A stretch of DNA of 64,000 nucleotides from NCBI GenBank assembly GCA_964396595.1, contig CAYNFR010000017.1, forward strand, positions 1-64,000. The letters are read 5' to 3'. Below, piece after piece: positions 55,190 through 64,000 of this stretch. Under the pieces are notes generated by a model. It did not search any database. It saw only the letters and a list, made by a program, of their open reading frames with translations, and was not told the origin of the DNA. The first letter of the stretch is position 1. Each line of letters opens with the position of its first letter. Origin of the DNA: CAYNFR01 sp964396595 (GTDB taxonomy: Bacteria; Bacteroidota; Bacteroidia; Chitinophagales; Saprospiraceae). The translations under genes and the position numbers were made by a program.

Positions 55190-55219
55190 AAGGTGCGTTT
55201 ACAATTGTAAACGCACCTT
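55190..55219 (-). terminator. 30-bp palindromic terminator of hppA
   Basis: AAGGTGCGTTTACAA is followed by its exact inverted copy, making a perfect 30-bp palindrome; on the minus strand it runs into a T-rich tract. It lies 62 nt after the hppA stop and before the ctp gene. Confidence 0.85.
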
Positions 55220-55280
55220 CAATTTAACGGAACAATAACGCAAAAGTTATCAATCCGCCTATGATTTTAGTCGAATAAGT

Positions 55281-57449
55281 CTAAACAAGGAATGGCGCAA
55301 TAACTAGTGCCACCACACTCATCAGCTTCAATAGAATATTGAGGGATGGACCCGAAGTGTCCTTAAATGGATCTCCTACGGTATCCCCTACTACTGTAGC
55401 CTTGTGTGGTTCAGACCCTTTGTAATACATTTTACCATTGATCTCAACGCCTTCTTCAAACATCTTCTTAGCATTATCCCATGCGCCACCTGCATTGGAT
55501 TGGAAGATAGCCATTAACACACCACACACTGTAACGCCGGCAAGAAGACCACCAAGCATCTCTGCACCCCCCGCAAAACCGATAACCACCGGTGATGCCA
55601 CAGCTATCACACCCGGAAGTATCATCTCTCTGATAGAAGCCTTCGTACTTATCTCGACACATTTTTCATATTCGGCCTTGCCGTCCGCTCTTTCAAATGT
55701 AGCTTGATCCTCTTTTGACCAGGTATCAAACTCTTTTCCATCATTCGTTCTCATGACTGCTAAAGCTGCTTTAAGTTCAGGAATCGTATTAAACTGTCTT
55801 CTTACTTCTTGGATCATGTCCATCGCCGCGCGCCCCACCGCATTGATGGATAAGGCTGAGAAAAGGAACGGCAGCATTCCACCGATGAATAAGCCGGCCA
55901 TTACCTTAGGATCTGCAATGTTGATAGCACTAATCTTGGCTGTAGTCATAAACGCTGCAAATAACGCTAAAGCCGTCAATGCGGCAGAACCTATCGCAAA
56001 GCCCTTGCCTATAGCCGCCGTGGTATTGCCTACCGCATCAAGTTTGTCTGTGCGCTTACGGACTTCCTTCCCTAAATCACTCATCTCTGCAATACCACCG
56101 GCATTATCAGAAATAGGCCCATATGCATCTACTGCTAGCTGAATACCTGTGTTAGAAAGCATTCCTACAGCTGCAATTGCAATACCGTACAAGCCCGCAA
56201 AATGATAGGCGCCGATGATGGCAGCCGCTATAATTAAAATAGGAATCGTCGTAGAAATCATCCCTACGCCCAGACCAGCGATAATATTGGTAGCTGGTCC
56301 TGTAAGTGATTGTCTCACGATAGACAATACAGGCTTAGTACCTGTTCCTGTATAATACTCTGTAATCATTCCGATACCAAGTCCCGCTGCCAGACCAAAT
56401 ATAACTGCCCAGAATACCCCCATAGAATTATAGCTATAACCTCCCATAGTCCATCCAGTAGGCATCATCCACTGTATAATAAAATATGTCGCTACCAGCA
56501 TGAGACCGGCAGAAATAAATTCCCCTCTGTTAAGCGCCTTTTGTGGATCTCCACCCTCCGCTACTTTTACAAAGAAAGTTCCGATCAATGATGTGATGAT
56601 ACCCACACCGGCTAGCATCAATGGTAGAAATACCGCTGAAAGACCGTTAAAACCATCAGACCAGCCGGGTATGCCCATCAAGGCTGCACCCAGAACCATC
56701 GTACCAATTATAGAACCTACATAAGACTCAAATAAATCGGCACCCATACCTGCCACATCTCCCACATTGTCACCGACATTATCTGCAATCGTAGCAGGAT
56801 TCAGCGGATGATCCTCAGGGATGCCGGCTTCGATTTTACCTACTAGATCCGCACCTACGTCCGCTGCCTTAGTATAGATTCCTCCACCCACACGTGCAAA
56901 CAAAGCTATCGAAGATGCTCCGAAAGAAAAACCTGTAATAATCGTAATCACTCGGTTGACCTCAGCCTGACCTTCTATCCCAAACATGTTAGAATAAACT
57001 AGAAACAAAATACCTAGTCCCAATACGCCAAGGCCTACAACACCCATACCCATTACAGAACCTCCGCCGAAGGCCACTTCAAGCGCTTTACCTAAAGATG
57101 TTCTGGCAGCATTCGTCGTACGGACATTGGCTTTTGTGGCTACTCTCATCCCTATAAATCCAGCCAATCCACTACAGAATGCTCCGAGTATAAATGATAC
57201 AGCTACAAGTGGAGAAGACGCCGGTGTGTTATTGCTTACAGCCAACAATATGGCTACAGCCGCTACAAAAATGGATAAGACTCTGTACTCCGCTTTCAAA
57301 AATGCCATGGCACCATCAGCGATATTTTTTGCAATCCTGGCCATACGCTCGTTACCCACTTCTTGCTTCGAAACCCATCCTGATTTCCAGTACGTAAACA
57401 AAAGAGCAACTACCCCAAAAGCGGGAATTAAATAAGGTATCTGTGTCAT
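55281..57449 (-). CDS. hppA: membrane-bound pyrophosphatase (ion-pumping)
   Basis: A 722-residue integral membrane enzyme with about sixteen helices that couples pyrophosphate hydrolysis to H+ or Na+ pumping. The catalytic motif DVGADLVGKIEAGIPEDHP and the second ADNVGDNVGDVAGMGADLFES are intact, as is VVGDTVGDPFKDTSGPS near the C terminus. The motif GNTTAAIGKG has Ala where K+-independent enzymes have Lys, so it should be K+-dependent. H+ versus Na+ specificity cannot be decided by eye. Confidence 0.95.
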   Translation of the reverse strand: MTQIPYLIPAFGVVALLFTYWKSGWVSKQEVGNERMARIAKNIADGAMAFLKAEYRVLSIFVAAVAILLAVSNNTPASSPLVAVSFILGAFCSGLAGFIGMRVATKANVRTTNAARTSLGKALEVAFGGGSVMGMGVVGLGVLGLGILFLVYSNMFGIEGQAEVNRVITIITGFSFGASSIALFARVGGGIYTKAADVGADLVGKIEAGIPEDHPLNPATIADNVGDNVGDVAGMGADLFESYVGSIIGTMVLGAALMGIPGWSDGFNGLSAVFLPLMLAGVGIITSLIGTFFVKVAEGGDPQKALNRGEFISAGLMLVATYFIIQWMMPTGWTMGGYSYNSMGVFWAVIFGLAAGLGIGMITEYYTGTGTKPVLSIVRQSLTGPATNIIAGLGVGMISTTIPILIIAAAIIGAYHFAGLYGIAIAAVGMLSNTGIQLAVDAYGPISDNAGGIAEMSDLGKEVRKRTDKLDAVGNTTAAIGKGFAIGSAALTALALFAAFMTTAKISAINIADPKVMAGLFIGGMLPFLFSALSINAVGRAAMDMIQEVRRQFNTIPELKAALAVMRTNDGKEFDTWSKEDQATFERADGKAEYEKCVEISTKASIREMILPGVIAVASPVVIGFAGGAEMLGGLLAGVTVCGVLMAIFQSNAGGAWDNAKKMFEEGVEINGKMYYKGSEPHKATVVGDTVGDPFKDTSGPSLNILLKLMSVVALVIAPFLV

Positions 57450-57673
57450 AAGTTCAGCTTATTGTTGATTAGAATTGATTTGAGATTGTGAATTAAGTGG
57501 GCAAAAGTACAGATATTTTGTTTTTTCAACGACTCGACCCATTTTTACTTCGATGACATAAGCAGCATCACTTGCGTAGTCAATTCAGTTAGATCTCATG
57601 GGCTCTACAAATCCGTAAGAAGATTAAAATTTATGCAAGCAAAAAATATTATTTAGATAAGCTTAAAATAAAT

Positions 57674-57681
57674 TAAATTTG
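57674..57681 (+). promoter_or_regulatory. -7 promoter element of the mntR-like operon
   Basis: TAAATTTG matches TAnnTTTG exactly and ends 19 nt before the regulator's ATG. No clear -33 TTG is seen. A possible metal-repressor operator overlapping it is too weak to call. Confidence 0.45.
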
Positions 57682-57700
57682 ACAAAAGAATTCATACACC

Positions 57701-58366
57701 ATGCTTTCCTCCGCAGAAGAAAACTATCTCAAAGCCATATATAAATATAGTTCTCCGCGTAGTGAGTCGGTGAGTACCAATACCATTGCTCAAGAACTCT
57801 CGACTTCACCCGCTTCTGTAACTGATATGCTTAAGAAACTGGCAAATAAAGGGCTGCTAGACTATGAAAAATACCAAGGAGTTCGTCTCAGCCCTCAAGG
57901 CACGCAGATCGCCACTATGCTCGTACGCAAGCATAGACTGTGGGAGACTTTTCTGGTAAACAAACTAGATTTTGCCTGGGATGAAGTGCATGATGTAGCC
58001 GAGCAACTCGAACACATTCAATCGGACTTGCTAATCGAGAAGCTGGATAAATTTCTCGATCACCCCAAATATGACCCTCATGGTGACCCCATACCCAATA
58101 TCGATGGTAAATTCACCCTGCGTGATCAACAACTTCTGAGTTCCATCAACATCGGTGAGCGCGTATCCATTGTAGGGGTCAAAAGACATGATTCTGAGTT
58201 TCTCCGCTATCTCACATCTATAAATCTGGCACTCGGGAGCATATTTGATGTTATAAAACGACATTCATTCGATCAGTCGATAAGCATCTCCACCCTCGAT
58301 AATAATGTGATAGTGCTTTCTCCTCTGGTGTGTGAAAGCCTGTATGTCAAGTCAATAAGCGTATGA
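57701..58366 (+). CDS. DtxR/MntR-family metal-dependent transcriptional regulator
   Basis: A 221-residue regulator that binds DNA when loaded with Mn(II) or Fe(II). It has a winged helix-turn-helix (about 5-62, SVSTNTIAQELSTSPASVTDMLKKL), the dimerisation/metal domain (about 63-140, with RKHRLWETFLVNKL and HDVAEQLEH) and a C-terminal SH3/FeoA-like domain. The downstream genes for a metal ABC system overlap it by 4 nt, so it probably represses its own operon. Confidence 0.9.
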   Translation: MLSSAEENYLKAIYKYSSPRSESVSTNTIAQELSTSPASVTDMLKKLANKGLLDYEKYQGVRLSPQGTQIATMLVRKHRLWETFLVNKLDFAWDEVHDVAEQLEHIQSDLLIEKLDKFLDHPKYDPHGDPIPNIDGKFTLRDQQLLSSINIGERVSIVGVKRHDSEFLRYLTSINLALGSIFDVIKRHSFDQSISISTLDNNVIVLSPLVCESLYVKSISV

Positions 58367-59349
58367 GGGCACTTAGATTATTTATATACCTCCTTTTACT
58401 TAGCAACTTACTATATGGTTCTAAGCCTCATGTAGTATGTAGTGCATCCATATTCTCTGATATGCTAGAGCAATTAGCCGGAGATCTAGTCATAATAAAT
58501 ACTATCGTACCCATAGGTGGGGATCCACACATCCATGAACCCACGCCACGAGATGCTGCATTAATAAGTCAGGCAGATCTGATAATGGTAAACGGTCTCG
58601 GATTCGAAGGGTGGATTACCAAGCTCATCACTACAGTCGGGTCATCTAAATCGGTTACGACTTTGACCGCCGGACTAGATCCTATCCAATCAGAACGATA
58701 CGCAGGCAGTGCCGATCCTCACAGCTGGATGACGCCACATAACGGCCTGATCTATATCACCAATATGCATCGAGCTCTACTCGCATTGATACCCGAAAAG
58801 GCAGATATCCTTGATAAAAATTACAAGGCCTATCGACAAATACTCCTTGAGCTGGACACATATATCACGGAGCAGATCCAATCCATACCTGAAGAACGTC
58901 GTATCTTGATCACCTCTCATGATGGTTTTCAATACTACGGACGGCGATATGGCCTGAGATTAGAAGCACTTATAGGCATATCTACCGAGGCCGAAGCTCA
59001 AACACAAGATGTCTTCCGCATTAACAGAATTATTAAAGAGCATAACATACCCGTGGTTTTTATAGAAAGCACCATTAACCCCAAGCTCATCATGCAAATA
59101 GCCTCAGACAACAAGGTCGCCATCGGTGGCAAGCTCTATGTGGACTCTATAGGTGATGCTGGTTCTGAGGCTGCTTCTTACATTGATTTGCTTAAGCATA
59201 ATACTGATGTGATTGTGTCGGGTCTACTCGATACACATTCTATACTTGAGAGTCCACATGTAAGTACCATTCATTGGGAAGCAGTGGGATTGCTGTTCGC
59301 GGGCATGGTGGCGGTATTTCTTCTGACCATTAAAAAACTTCATTTGTGA
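58363..59349 (+). CDS. metal ABC transporter substrate-binding protein with C-terminal membrane helix
   Basis: A 328-residue ZnuA/PsaA-like protein. Likely metal ligands are His56 (GGDPHIHEPT), His120 (DPHSWMTPH), Glu235 (FIES) and Asp261 (YVDSIGD); Glu at the third position favours Mn or Fe over Zn. It has an N-terminal signal (1-19) and, unusually, a C-terminal hydrophobic helix (about 307-325, LLFAGMVAVFLLTIKKL), so it may be tail-anchored to the membrane. It overlaps the regulator (ATGA) and the ATPase gene. Confidence 0.88.
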   Translation: MRALRLFIYLLLLSNLLYGSKPHVVCSASIFSDMLEQLAGDLVIINTIVPIGGDPHIHEPTPRDAALISQADLIMVNGLGFEGWITKLITTVGSSKSVTTLTAGLDPIQSERYAGSADPHSWMTPHNGLIYITNMHRALLALIPEKADILDKNYKAYRQILLELDTYITEQIQSIPEERRILITSHDGFQYYGRRYGLRLEALIGISTEAEAQTQDVFRINRIIKEHNIPVVFIESTINPKLIMQIASDNKVAIGGKLYVDSIGDAGSEAASYIDLLKHNTDVIVSGLLDTHSILESPHVSTIHWEAVGLLFAGMVAVFLLTIKKLHL

Positions 59350-60107
59350 TGGTAGAGAGTGTTATTTCCATCAGAGACTTGTCGCTATCTTACGACAACA
59401 AGAGGGTGTTAAGTAACATCTTTCTTGAAATTCCCTCAGGCAAGTGCATCGGCGTCATTGGCCCGAATGGAGCGGGCAAATCAACATTGTTCAAAGCAAT
59501 ACTCGGTCTGACACACAATATGAAAGGCCAAGTAAAAATATTTGGTTCTTCGATAGATAAAGTACGCAAGAGAATAGCTTATATTCCACAGAAGGATGAG
59601 ATTGATTGGCAGTTTCCGGCATTGGTCGAAGATGTGGTGTTGATGGGTCGGTACCCTCATGTGCCATTATTCAGAAGATTAAGTGAAGAGGATAGGAATA
59701 TTGCCCGTCGGGCAATGGAAGACCTCGGTATTTACGAACTGAAAGATAGACAAATCGGATTGCTCTCCGGAGGGCAGCAGCAGCGTGTATTTATCGCTCG
59801 AGCACTATGTCAGGAGACAGATATTCTGCTGTTGGATGAGCCATTCGTAGGTGTAGATACAGTGACAGAACAGCGAATCATCGAAATCATCAAGAAAAAA
59901 ATAGATGAAAACAAGACTATTCTTGTAGTACATCACGACCTAGCAACCGTAAATGAATATTTTGACCAAGTTATCATGATTAATCAGCGACTCATCGCTT
60001 ATGGAGACACCTCGGCGGTGTACACGCCTACTAATATTTCTCGTACCTACGCTTCACAACTTAAGATACTCCAGGACATAGGACTAGCAGAAGGCTCAAG
60101 GTCATGA
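59349..60107 (+). CDS. metal ABC transporter ATP-binding protein
   Basis: A 252-residue ATPase with Walker A GPNGAGKSTL, signature LSGGQQQRVFIARAL and Walker B ILLLDEPFVG. It matches MntB/ZnuC ATPases of metal importers. ATG at 59349 overlaps the stop of the binding protein (TGATG), indicating coupling; an in-frame GTG at 59346 is the other option. No permease gene follows: the next gene is on the other strand and is a glycosyltransferase, its end overlapping this one by 6 nt. Confidence 0.9.
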   Translation: MVESVISIRDLSLSYDNKRVLSNIFLEIPSGKCIGVIGPNGAGKSTLFKAILGLTHNMKGQVKIFGSSIDKVRKRIAYIPQKDEIDWQFPALVEDVVLMGRYPHVPLFRRLSEEDRNIARRAMEDLGIYELKDRQIGLLSGGQQQRVFIARALCQETDILLLDEPFVGVDTVTEQRIIEIIKKKIDENKTILVVHHDLATVNEYFDQVIMINQRLIAYGDTSAVYTPTNISRTYASQLKILQDIGLAEGSRS

Positions 60108-61202
60108 TGTAAGATGCCGACCTTTCCATGTCACGCCCAGCGGTAATAGTGACACCATCGGCAATACTAACAGGTAAATACTATGCATCATACTCAATGA
60201 GAATAAATACCACACATTGAATCCTGTCTTTCTCTTTAATACCCGGCAATCGCTTAGAGACTTTAACACTAAAAGAAATACACCCATAAGAGCATAGCTT
60301 GGAGACTTGGCCGACAAGGCCAATAACAAAAAGCCTGCAAACACATAGCTCCAGTGAAAACCCAGAAACAGGATCAAACCGTAATCGGAGTATTGACCGG
60401 ATTTCTTCGCCCATCTTATCCGCTGACGGAATAACGCCACTAGAGTCTTCACACACCATGTGGCTACTACCGCTCCGGGATGATTATTATAATTGATTTT
60501 ATAGCTTCGGGCTGCCGCCCAATGAATGAAGAATATATCATCCCCTGAGGCCGTATTTAAGTCCGTGCGATCACAGTCAAAAGCTTTGTAGACTGACTTT
60601 TTAAAAGCCATATTGGCTGTATTGGCACTAAAAAAAAAGCGGCTTCTGATTCCGGCAGCTGTAGCCTGCATAGTACCCATCATCTCTACCCATTGAAAGT
60701 CACCTATATAGCTGCCATCACTGAGGATCGTAACACTACCCGTAATAAAATCTGATCTCTCTAGCAATTCAGCCATAGATTTCATCCACGCCTCACCCAC
60801 AATACAATCCGCATCAGTCGTCAGAATATGATCATGACGCGCCTGATTCACAGCGATACGGATAGCTTCTTTTTTATGGTTGCGTGTAATACCCATATCT
60901 GCTAACTGTATAACACGAAGACGTTCACCACCTATTGTCTTAGCAATAGATACGGTATGATCCGCACTGTGATCATCCACGAGTATTATCTCATATTCAG
61001 GATATTCATTGTCAACTATAGCACGAATGCAAGCAGCGATACGGGTGTCCTCATTGCGAGCCACGATAACAACCGATAGCGGTATATTCTCTGTGGGCCG
61101 AGCTTTTTCGATACTATTCTCCTGTGTCTCTCTCCACAGCCATATAGTGACGACCATGTAGCCCGTGACAAGAATTACAAATATTGAAGCTATAAACAGC
61201 AT
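60102..61202 (-). CDS. membrane glycosyltransferase family 2
   Basis: A 366-residue integral membrane enzyme with an N-terminal helix, a GT-A domain (about 40-260) and three or four C-terminal helices. Catalytic motifs include ILVDDHSADHT, TTDADCIVGEAWM, GDDIFFIHW and the processive QRIRWAKKSGQY (QxxRW). It likely adds sugar to a polysaccharide or lipid. No other glycan genes are near, so the product is unknown. Confidence 0.87.
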   Translation of the reverse strand: MLFIASIFVILVTGYMVVTIWLWRETQENSIEKARPTENIPLSVVIVARNEDTRIAACIRAIVDNEYPEYEIILVDDHSADHTVSIAKTIGGERLRVIQLADMGITRNHKKEAIRIAVNQARHDHILTTDADCIVGEAWMKSMAELLERSDFITGSVTILSDGSYIGDFQWVEMMGTMQATAAGIRSRFFFSANTANMAFKKSVYKAFDCDRTDLNTASGDDIFFIHWAAARSYKINYNNHPGAVVATWCVKTLVALFRQRIRWAKKSGQYSDYGLILFLGFHWSYVFAGFLLLALSAKSPSYALMGVFLLVLKSLSDCRVLKRKTGFNVWYLFSLSMMHSIYLLVLPMVSLLPLGVTWKGRHLTS

Positions 61203-61481
61203 GTCTTATGCGCTGAGTAGACAGAATGATTCATACACGCAAGATACACTCGTAATACCTTATTCATGCTGAGCGATTATCCCAATTTCAGAACCTGTAC
61301 ATACTCTTCTGATGGAAATGTAGTAAAACCTCTACAGATTTCTCGATAATTATACTATCTAGTGGTCTAGCTTGCATCAGCCATTTAATTGAATAGTGAT
61401 AATTGAAAACAGTCAATTAGTAGTATCTGCTAATAGTATATTATGCGCTAAAGTCTACGCCCGCCGGCTTAGTTCATTGAT

Positions 61482-61910
61482 TTACTTCAAGCGTTTAAAT
61501 TGCTCTTGTATTTCTTGATTCTTATGCTTCAAATCAGATAGATCAAGAAAATCATCATCTAGTTCCTCGTAGGGGATAAAATTGGGCTCGTGGACAGGCT
61601 TTGTCTTAGGAGTATAAAGTGCTTTGAAAAATAAATAACCCGCCACTACCGGAAAGGCAATTATCGTAGCGCCGATAGCAAAAATTCCCATAATCGGATT
61701 TCGAAACAAGGTATCCTTCAGCCAGACCAGATAACCCCACACCACACGATAATTGAAAAGAACTGCCGCGATCAGTAAAAACGGAGAGGCTATGCTTAAC
61801 AACCTGAAAGCTCCCTTCAGCAACCAGATGGCTGCTATGAAAAACAATACCGTTAATAGCAAGAAGAGAAACGGATTACCCCGACGTGTACTAAAGCTGC
61901 GATAGATCAT
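61482..61910 (-). CDS. small membrane protein of unknown function
   Basis: A 142-residue protein with about three hydrophobic helices (about 12-30, 37-55 and 72-95) and an acidic/charged C terminus (EELDDDFLDLSDLKHKNQEIQEQ) with coiled-coil character. I do not recognise the family. It stands between the GT2 enzyme and the ABC exporter with no clear partner. The 61203-61481 gap upstream shows nothing clear. Confidence 0.65.
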   Translation of the reverse strand: MIYRSFSTRRGNPFLFLLLTVLFFIAAIWLLKGAFRLLSIASPFLLIAAVLFNYRVVWGYLVWLKDTLFRNPIMGIFAIGATIIAFPVVAGYLFFKALYTPKTKPVHEPNFIPYEELDDDFLDLSDLKHKNQEIQEQFKRLK

Positions 61911-62066
61911 GTCATTATTATTATCTGTAGCAACTAATATAAACCTTTTGCCAATAGTGTGTCCCCATGGCTCGATAAAGTGATGGAGAAAACAGATGAA
62001 TCAAGCAAAAATGGCGCATTCGATTCTAGCGGATAAGTCTCAGCTTCTTATACATGTATAGTGATT

Positions 62067-63830
62067 TTACGAAACTAATTCCTCACTAAACTGCATTTCA
62101 TATAGTTCCCGATACCTGCCGCCCTCTGTCTCGATAAGCTGATGATGTGGGCCGAATTCTATTAAACGGCCTTTGTCCATGACCATGATATTGTTAGCAT
62201 TGCGTATAGTCGATAATCTGTGCGCAATAATGATCGAACTGCGCTTGCTGATGAGTTTTTCGATGGCATACTGTATGATGGACTCGGTCTCCGTATCTAT
62301 ACTGGATGTAGCTTCATCCAATACAAGGATATCCGGATTCGTAACCAATGCCCGCACAAATGATATTAACTGACGCTGACCCGTGCTGAGATTGTTTCCA
62401 CGCTCCATTACCTCAAAATGATAGCCTCCCTCCAATACTTCTATGAATTTATCCGCACCTATGGCACGTGCTGACTCAATCACTTTATCCAGACTGATGT
62501 CAGGATTGCGGAGAGTAATATTCTCATAAACAGATCCGTGGAATAGAAAAACATCTTGTAACACTACGGCGATACGTGAGCGCAAAGAGCTTAGATCATA
62601 CTCTCTTAAATTTTTATCATCAATATAGATATCTCCCTGCTGTATATCATAAAATCTTGCGAGAACATTGATAACACTTGTTTTGCCTGATCCAGTACTT
62701 CCTACAATAGCTAGCGTCTCTCCGGCATTGAGCGAGAAACTTATATCTCTTAGGACTTCATTTTCGCCATCATAAGCGAAGTGTACATTGTTGAATTTTA
62801 CATCGCCCTTTAATCTTGAGGGCTTGATGTAGCCATTGTTTTCGATAATATCTGCTGTGTCTATCACATCAAACACCCTATCGGCTGCGACCATTCCCAT
62901 CTGAAGGGTGTTAAACTTATCTGCCAACATGCGCATCGGCGAAAACAACAAATTAATATACCAAGGAAATGCCATCAGCGCACCTATCGAGACCGTTGTA
63001 TCCATCACCAACCCCGCTCCAAAATAAACTAGCAATGCCAAGGCCAAATAGTTTATACATTCTACTACAGGAAAAAATACGGCATAGTGCAATATCGCAT
63101 CGAGGTTCGCTTGAGTGTAATCTCTATTAATTTTCTTAAACCGCAGCATTTCCTTTTGCTCCGCATTAAATATCTGTATAATCCGCATTCCGCTGATATT
63201 CTCTTGGAGGAAGGTATTTAATGTAGCCATGTGTGTTCGCACCCTTTCGTATGCTACCTTGACTTTCTCCTTGAAAATATAGGTTGCAATAAATAATAAT
63301 GGCAATGTCGATATCACGATCAAGGTCAATTGGACACTGGTAAATAACATGATGCCGAGGACGGCAAATATTCCCAGCAAGTCTGCCACGATCGAAATAA
63401 TCCCCTGAGTGAAGACGGTGTTAATAGTCTCTACGTCGTTGATCGTGCGAGTTGTTAATTTGCCGATAGGCGTCTGATCAAAATAACGCATCCGTAGCGA
63501 GACCAAATGATCAAATATCATGTTGCGCAGATCTCTGACAATATTCTGACCTAACAGTCCACTGTAATAACTCAATAAATAACGTAACCATACCGTAGCG
63601 ATCATGACAATCAGAAACAGGACTCCCATCTTATACAGTCCGGGCATGTCACCTATCATGATATACTTATCTACCATGATTGTTACGATATAGGGCCTGA
63701 TCATCCCTACCGGAGCAGATACAATAGCCAATAAAATAGTGCCGAAAAACAATTTTTGATACGGGTGCGCCAGCGAGACGATCCGTGCCATTAATTGATA
63801 ATCAAATTTTTTCTTTTTCTTGTCGGACAT
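62067..63830 (-). CDS. ABC exporter, MsbA/MdlB type
   Basis: A 587-residue half-transporter with six transmembrane helices (about 20-310) and a C-terminal ATPase. Walker A is GSTGSGKTSV, the signature is NLSTGQRQLISF (Thr in place of the usual Gly of LSGGQ), Walker B is ILVLDEATSSID and the H-loop IIAHRLSTI. Family members export lipids, peptides or drugs; a lipid flippase or multidrug role is likely but not certain. Confidence 0.9.
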   Translation of the reverse strand: MSDKKKKKFDYQLMARIVSLAHPYQKLFFGTILLAIVSAPVGMIRPYIVTIMVDKYIMIGDMPGLYKMGVLFLIVMIATVWLRYLLSYYSGLLGQNIVRDLRNMIFDHLVSLRMRYFDQTPIGKLTTRTINDVETINTVFTQGIISIVADLLGIFAVLGIMLFTSVQLTLIVISTLPLLFIATYIFKEKVKVAYERVRTHMATLNTFLQENISGMRIIQIFNAEQKEMLRFKKINRDYTQANLDAILHYAVFFPVVECINYLALALLVYFGAGLVMDTTVSIGALMAFPWYINLLFSPMRMLADKFNTLQMGMVAADRVFDVIDTADIIENNGYIKPSRLKGDVKFNNVHFAYDGENEVLRDISFSLNAGETLAIVGSTGSGKTSVINVLARFYDIQQGDIYIDDKNLREYDLSSLRSRIAVVLQDVFLFHGSVYENITLRNPDISLDKVIESARAIGADKFIEVLEGGYHFEVMERGNNLSTGQRQLISFVRALVTNPDILVLDEATSSIDTETESIIQYAIEKLISKRSSIIIAHRLSTIRNANNIMVMDKGRLIEFGPHHQLIETEGGRYRELYEMQFSEELVS

Positions 63831-63865
63831 CCTATTAACTGCGGAATTCTAGTCAGTGAAGGAAC

Positions 63866-64000
63866 CTAGCCCTTCATGGACTGTGCAAATATCGCTAACT
63901 GCTCTGTAAACTGCTGATTTAATTCCCCATGGGTGATACCGTCGAATGGGTCAAAGTTATTCCCAAATTCCGGCAGCGAAAAACTACTCACCACTTTCCC
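63866..64000 (-). CDS. partial gene, probable NADPH-dependent FMN reductase C terminus
   Basis: Reading in from the right edge, an open frame codes for the last 44 residues of a protein, with VVSSFSLPEFGNNFDPFDGI followed by ELNQQFTEQLAIFAQSMKG and a stop. The SSFSLP...NFD...GI ending is like NAD(P)H-dependent FMN reductases/quinone reductases. The 5' part lies outside the window, so the call is tentative. Confidence 0.5.
   Translation of the reverse strand, partial: GKVVSSFSLPEFGNNFDPFDGITHGELNQQFTEQLAIFAQSMKG

Noticed and set aside
57650..57680. AT-rich stretch with AAGCTT upstream of the mntR-like gene as a possible DtxR/MntR operator
   Set aside because: The arms do not align around a common centre; matches to DtxR-type palindromes are weak.

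Overview
The window looks like a chromosomal segment of a Bacteroidota bacterium, most plausibly a Saprospiraceae-like lineage. The evidence is the 5' end of a 16S rRNA gene, Bacteroidota-type promoters (TTG / TAnnTTTG), type IX secretion sorting domains, a fused ccoNO gene, a six-domain ribosomal protein S1 with a helix-hairpin-helix tail, and secreted proteins with SprB-like and calcium-repeat modules. The family placement is an inference from gene content.

Layout. 0-8.4 kb: 16S rRNA start with its promoter and leader, carotenoid genes crtI-crtB, rpsA, an acyl-CoA ligase and aroA. 8.7-26.6 kb: a microaerobic/respiratory island. It holds two operons of universal stress and CBS-domain proteins, a FixL-like haem-PAS histidine kinase with a response regulator fused to a CRP/FNR-type DNA-binding module, a complete cbb3 oxidase operon (ccoS, ccoNO, ccoQ, ccoP, ccoG, ccoH, SafE-like), the copper ATPase ccoI, and hemN with a short divergent hemA. 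FNR-like inverted repeats (TGAT-N4-[A/G]TCA) lie in front of four of these transcription units, so the kinase/regulator pair probably controls the island. 26.6-35.9 kb: a large type IX cargo, a SPOR lipoprotein, a PurF-like enzyme, tandem Skp/OmpH chaperones, a MacB-like permease, an inositol monophosphatase and trmB. 36.2-44.5 kb: a PQQ dehydrogenase with an embedded haem c, prohibitin, a glycosyltransferase, the N-end-rule pair aat-clpS, a peroxiredoxin, a DMT exporter and a class IV aminotransferase. 44.5-50.7 kb: an accessory stretch of small secreted proteins. Three tandem genes share a cohesin-like domain pattern that recurs at the N terminus of the 27-kb type IX cargo. They are followed by a DUF1684 protein, a sucrose-phosphorylase-like enzyme and a TlpA-like thioredoxin. 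51-64 kb: an ABC-F protein, a C-terminal processing protease, a membrane pyrophosphatase, an mntR-like regulator with a metal ABC system that lacks an adjacent permease, a GT2 enzyme, an MsbA-like exporter and a gene cut by the window edge.

The two most interesting items are the putative redox regulon at 8.7-26.6 kb (haem-PAS kinase, REC-CRP regulator, operators, Usp/CBS operons including a thioredoxin-like/Usp fusion with a Cys-rich tail) and the paralogous family of small secreted proteins at 45-47.5 kb, for which I recognise no described function. No CRISPR arrays, insertion sequences, prophages or tRNA genes were seen.
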